This document shows, piece after piece, positions 62,694 through 64,000 of a stretch of DNA of 64,000 bases (within the stretch, counting starts at the first letter, position 1; the number at the start of each line of letters is the position of its first letter). The stretch comes from Pseudanabaena sp. UWO311. GTDB taxonomy: Bacteria; Cyanobacteriota; Cyanobacteriia; Pseudanabaenales; Pseudanabaenaceae. The notes below the pieces were generated by a model. It had not been told where the DNA came from. It did not search any database and was given only the letters and a program-made list of their open reading frames with translations. The DNA is taken from NCBI RefSeq assembly GCF_006937785.1, contig NZ_SJEE01000002.1, positions 124,001 through 188,000 of the forward strand, in the 5' to 3' direction. Position numbers and translations under genes: made by a program.

Positions 62694-64000
62694 TCAATTT
62701 ACGGAACCTAAAGTCTGCTGAATTAAGAGGTTAAGTTGTCGAAGCTTGATAGGTTTAGACACATAGTCATTAGCACCAGCCGCTAGACATCTTTCACGAT
62801 CGCCTTCCATCGCCAGAGCAGTTAGGGCAATGATGGGAGTGTTAATCAAGTTAGGATCGAGGCGAATTTGTCTAGTTGCTTCTAGACCATCGATGCCCGG
62901 CATCTGAATATCCATAAGGATGATATCAGGGGAATTTGCCTTCGCCATGCTCACAGCTTCTTCTCCATTTTTGGCGACGATGATACGGTAATTGAGGGCA
63001 GTCAAATAGGAGGTTGTGGTTTGGATATTTGCTTCGTTATCTTCGACGAGTAAAATAAGTGGCGCGATCGCAATTTTAGGATTTTCAGCTAGTGGCAGTG
63101 AATTTGTGACGGTTGGTTCAGATTCTAATGTGCAATAAGGAGAGTGATCATAGGGTAGAGCAACTGTGAAGCAGCTACCTTGTCCAACTTCGCTCTCAGC
63201 TATAACTTGACCACTATGCAGTTCGACAATCTGCTTAACTAGGGCTAGTCCTAAGCCAGTGCCTTCGTACTGACGATTAAGGGCGCTATCGACCTGTATA
63301 AAGGGCTGGAAGAGCATTTGCAAATCTTTAGCGGAGATACCAATGCCCGTATCGACTACTTGAAATAGGATCGTCGGCGAATTCATATCTCTAAGTTGTT
63401 GGGGAATTGTCGCTTCACCTTGCCATGTATCGCCGCTACCGATCGCAACGAGGAGACTTATATTTCCTTCATTGGGAGTAAATTTGACGGAATTTGTGAG
63501 CAGGTTAATCAATACTTGTTTGATGCGACGTTCATCGATATTGATATTGATGTTGTTTATATGGGTCGGAATATGGCTATGGATTTTGATTCTCTTTTGA
63601 AATGCTTGCTGCTTGACGAAGACTAGACTGGAATTACAGAGAGCATTGACTGAGACTGATTCAATATCTAGTTCCATCATCCCTGCTGAGATTTTTGATA
63701 GATCGAGAATGTCGTTAATCAGTGATAGCAAATGTTCGCCGCTTGACTCGACTGTAGAGATCGCCTTTAATTGCGTTTCGTTTAGTGCACCCAAAATCTC
63801 TTCTTTAAGGGATTCTGATAGCCCTAAGATGGCATTTAGTGGCGTGCGGAGTTCGTGGCTCATGTTAGCGAGAAATTCGTCCTTGAGCTTGGTGGCGCGG
63901 AGCAGTTCATCGTTAATATATTTTAGTTGGGCTTCAGCTTGTTTGCGATCGCTTAGATCGGTATGTGTACCCATCATTCGTAAGGCATGACCATTGACAT
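62694..64000 (-). CDS. Hybrid sensor histidine kinase with PAS/PAC, HisKA, HATPase and receiver domains (partial, N-terminus outside window)
   Basis: The frame is open at the right edge; VNGHALRMMGTHTDLSDRK at the edge is the end of a PAS/PAC domain, so the protein extends well beyond the window. Then follow HisKA with FLANMSHELRTPLNAILG (phospho-His), ATPase motifs INLLTNSVKFTP (N box), VVDTGIGIS (G1) and GTGLGLALVKQIVELHSG (G2), and a C-terminal receiver with LLVEDNEAN, phospho-Asp in IILMDIQMPGIDG and VSKPI. An HPt protein such as the one at 29352 would be needed as the next relay step. Input signal is unknown. Confidence 0.95.
   Translation of the reverse strand, partial: VNGHALRMMGTHTDLSDRKQAEAQLKYINDELLRATKLKDEFLANMSHELRTPLNAILGLSESLKEEILGALNETQLKAISTVESSGEHLLSLINDILDLSKISAGMMELDIESVSVNALCNSSLVFVKQQAFQKRIKIHSHIPTHINNININIDERRIKQVLINLLTNSVKFTPNEGNISLLVAIGSGDTWQGEATIPQQLRDMNSPTILFQVVDTGIGISAKDLQMLFQPFIQVDSALNRQYEGTGLGLALVKQIVELHSGQVIAESEVGQGSCFTVALPYDHSPYCTLESEPTVTNSLPLAENPKIAIAPLILLVEDNEANIQTTTSYLTALNYRIIVAKNGEEAVSMAKANSPDIILMDIQMPGIDGLEATRQIRLDPNLINTPIIALTALAMEGDRERCLAAGANDYVSKPIKLRQLNLLIQQTLGSVN

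Overview
The window is a chromosomal segment of a cyanobacterium. The markers are very frequent HIP1 octamers (GCGATCGC), a phycobilisome-family globin-fold protein, a SigF-type group 3 sigma factor, an atp pair with beta followed by epsilon, a three-subunit proton-translocating transhydrogenase, a BLUF protein, a PatA-like regulator, a GUN4-domain protein, a Get3/ArsA homologue with an alpha-crystallin tail, and DUF3352/DUF3386 families. The base composition and the dense intergenic palindromes suggest a Pseudanabaena-like lineage, but the genus is a guess from memory. I see no tRNA, rRNA, CRISPR array, prophage or intact insertion sequence.

Layout. 1-6.2 kb: partial GHL10 glycosidase, phycobilisome-family protein, STAND/NB-ARC ATPase without a sensor domain, Uma2 nuclease, and two tandem DUF305 (probably copper-binding) exported proteins. 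6.3-13 kb: SDR oxidoreductase, trmD, moeA, an unusual SigF with an extra degenerate sigma-2-like domain, and atpD-atpC. 13-20.7 kb: a nested palindromic leader element before a RibD/DHFR-like gene, PixD-type BLUF protein, cytoplasmic alpha-amylase, a CsbD/CsbD/GlsB stress cluster, cobI, cobH and a SIMPL protein. 21-25.3 kb: phosphate cluster with a metallophosphoesterase lipoprotein, a fused PstC-PstA permease and PstS, but no pstB. 25.3-30.7 kb: cupin gene followed by a gene-poor stretch, EcsC-like protein, Get3d-like ATPase, HPt protein and a secreted protein. 30.7-35 kb: the ribosomal/RNA polymerase operon rpsM-rpsK-rpoA-rplQ-truA-rplM-rpsI on the minus strand. 35-48.7 kb: NYN/LabA-like protein, metG, tadA, ilvD, a two-domain CDC48-like ATPase and several conserved unknowns. 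49-57.7 kb: PatA-like regulator, pRiA4b ORF-3-domain protein, proS, an ABC-2 permease coupled to an unusual winged-helix-like protein, and a membrane-anchored GUN4 protein with an inserted twin CX3C motif coupled to a 63-residue protein. 57.8-64 kb: pntA1-pntA2-pntB, a CobT-like UPF0284 protein, and the 3' part of a hybrid histidine kinase.

The most unusual non-coding content is two families of palindromes. Family A is a roughly 100-bp element bounded by ATACCAA/TTGGTAT and built of three consecutive hairpins; about ten full or partial copies lie between genes. Stem sequences differ between copies while base pairing is kept. Family B consists of long, nearly perfect hairpins with three-base loops directly after stop codons, many with a GCGGCGC-NNN-GCGCCGC tip and outer A/T tracts; they look like bidirectional terminators. 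A compound structure at 13174-13308 contains two mutually exclusive long hairpins inside a 17-bp outer stem, 25 bases before a start codon.

All product names come from reading the translations against remembered families; no database search was run.
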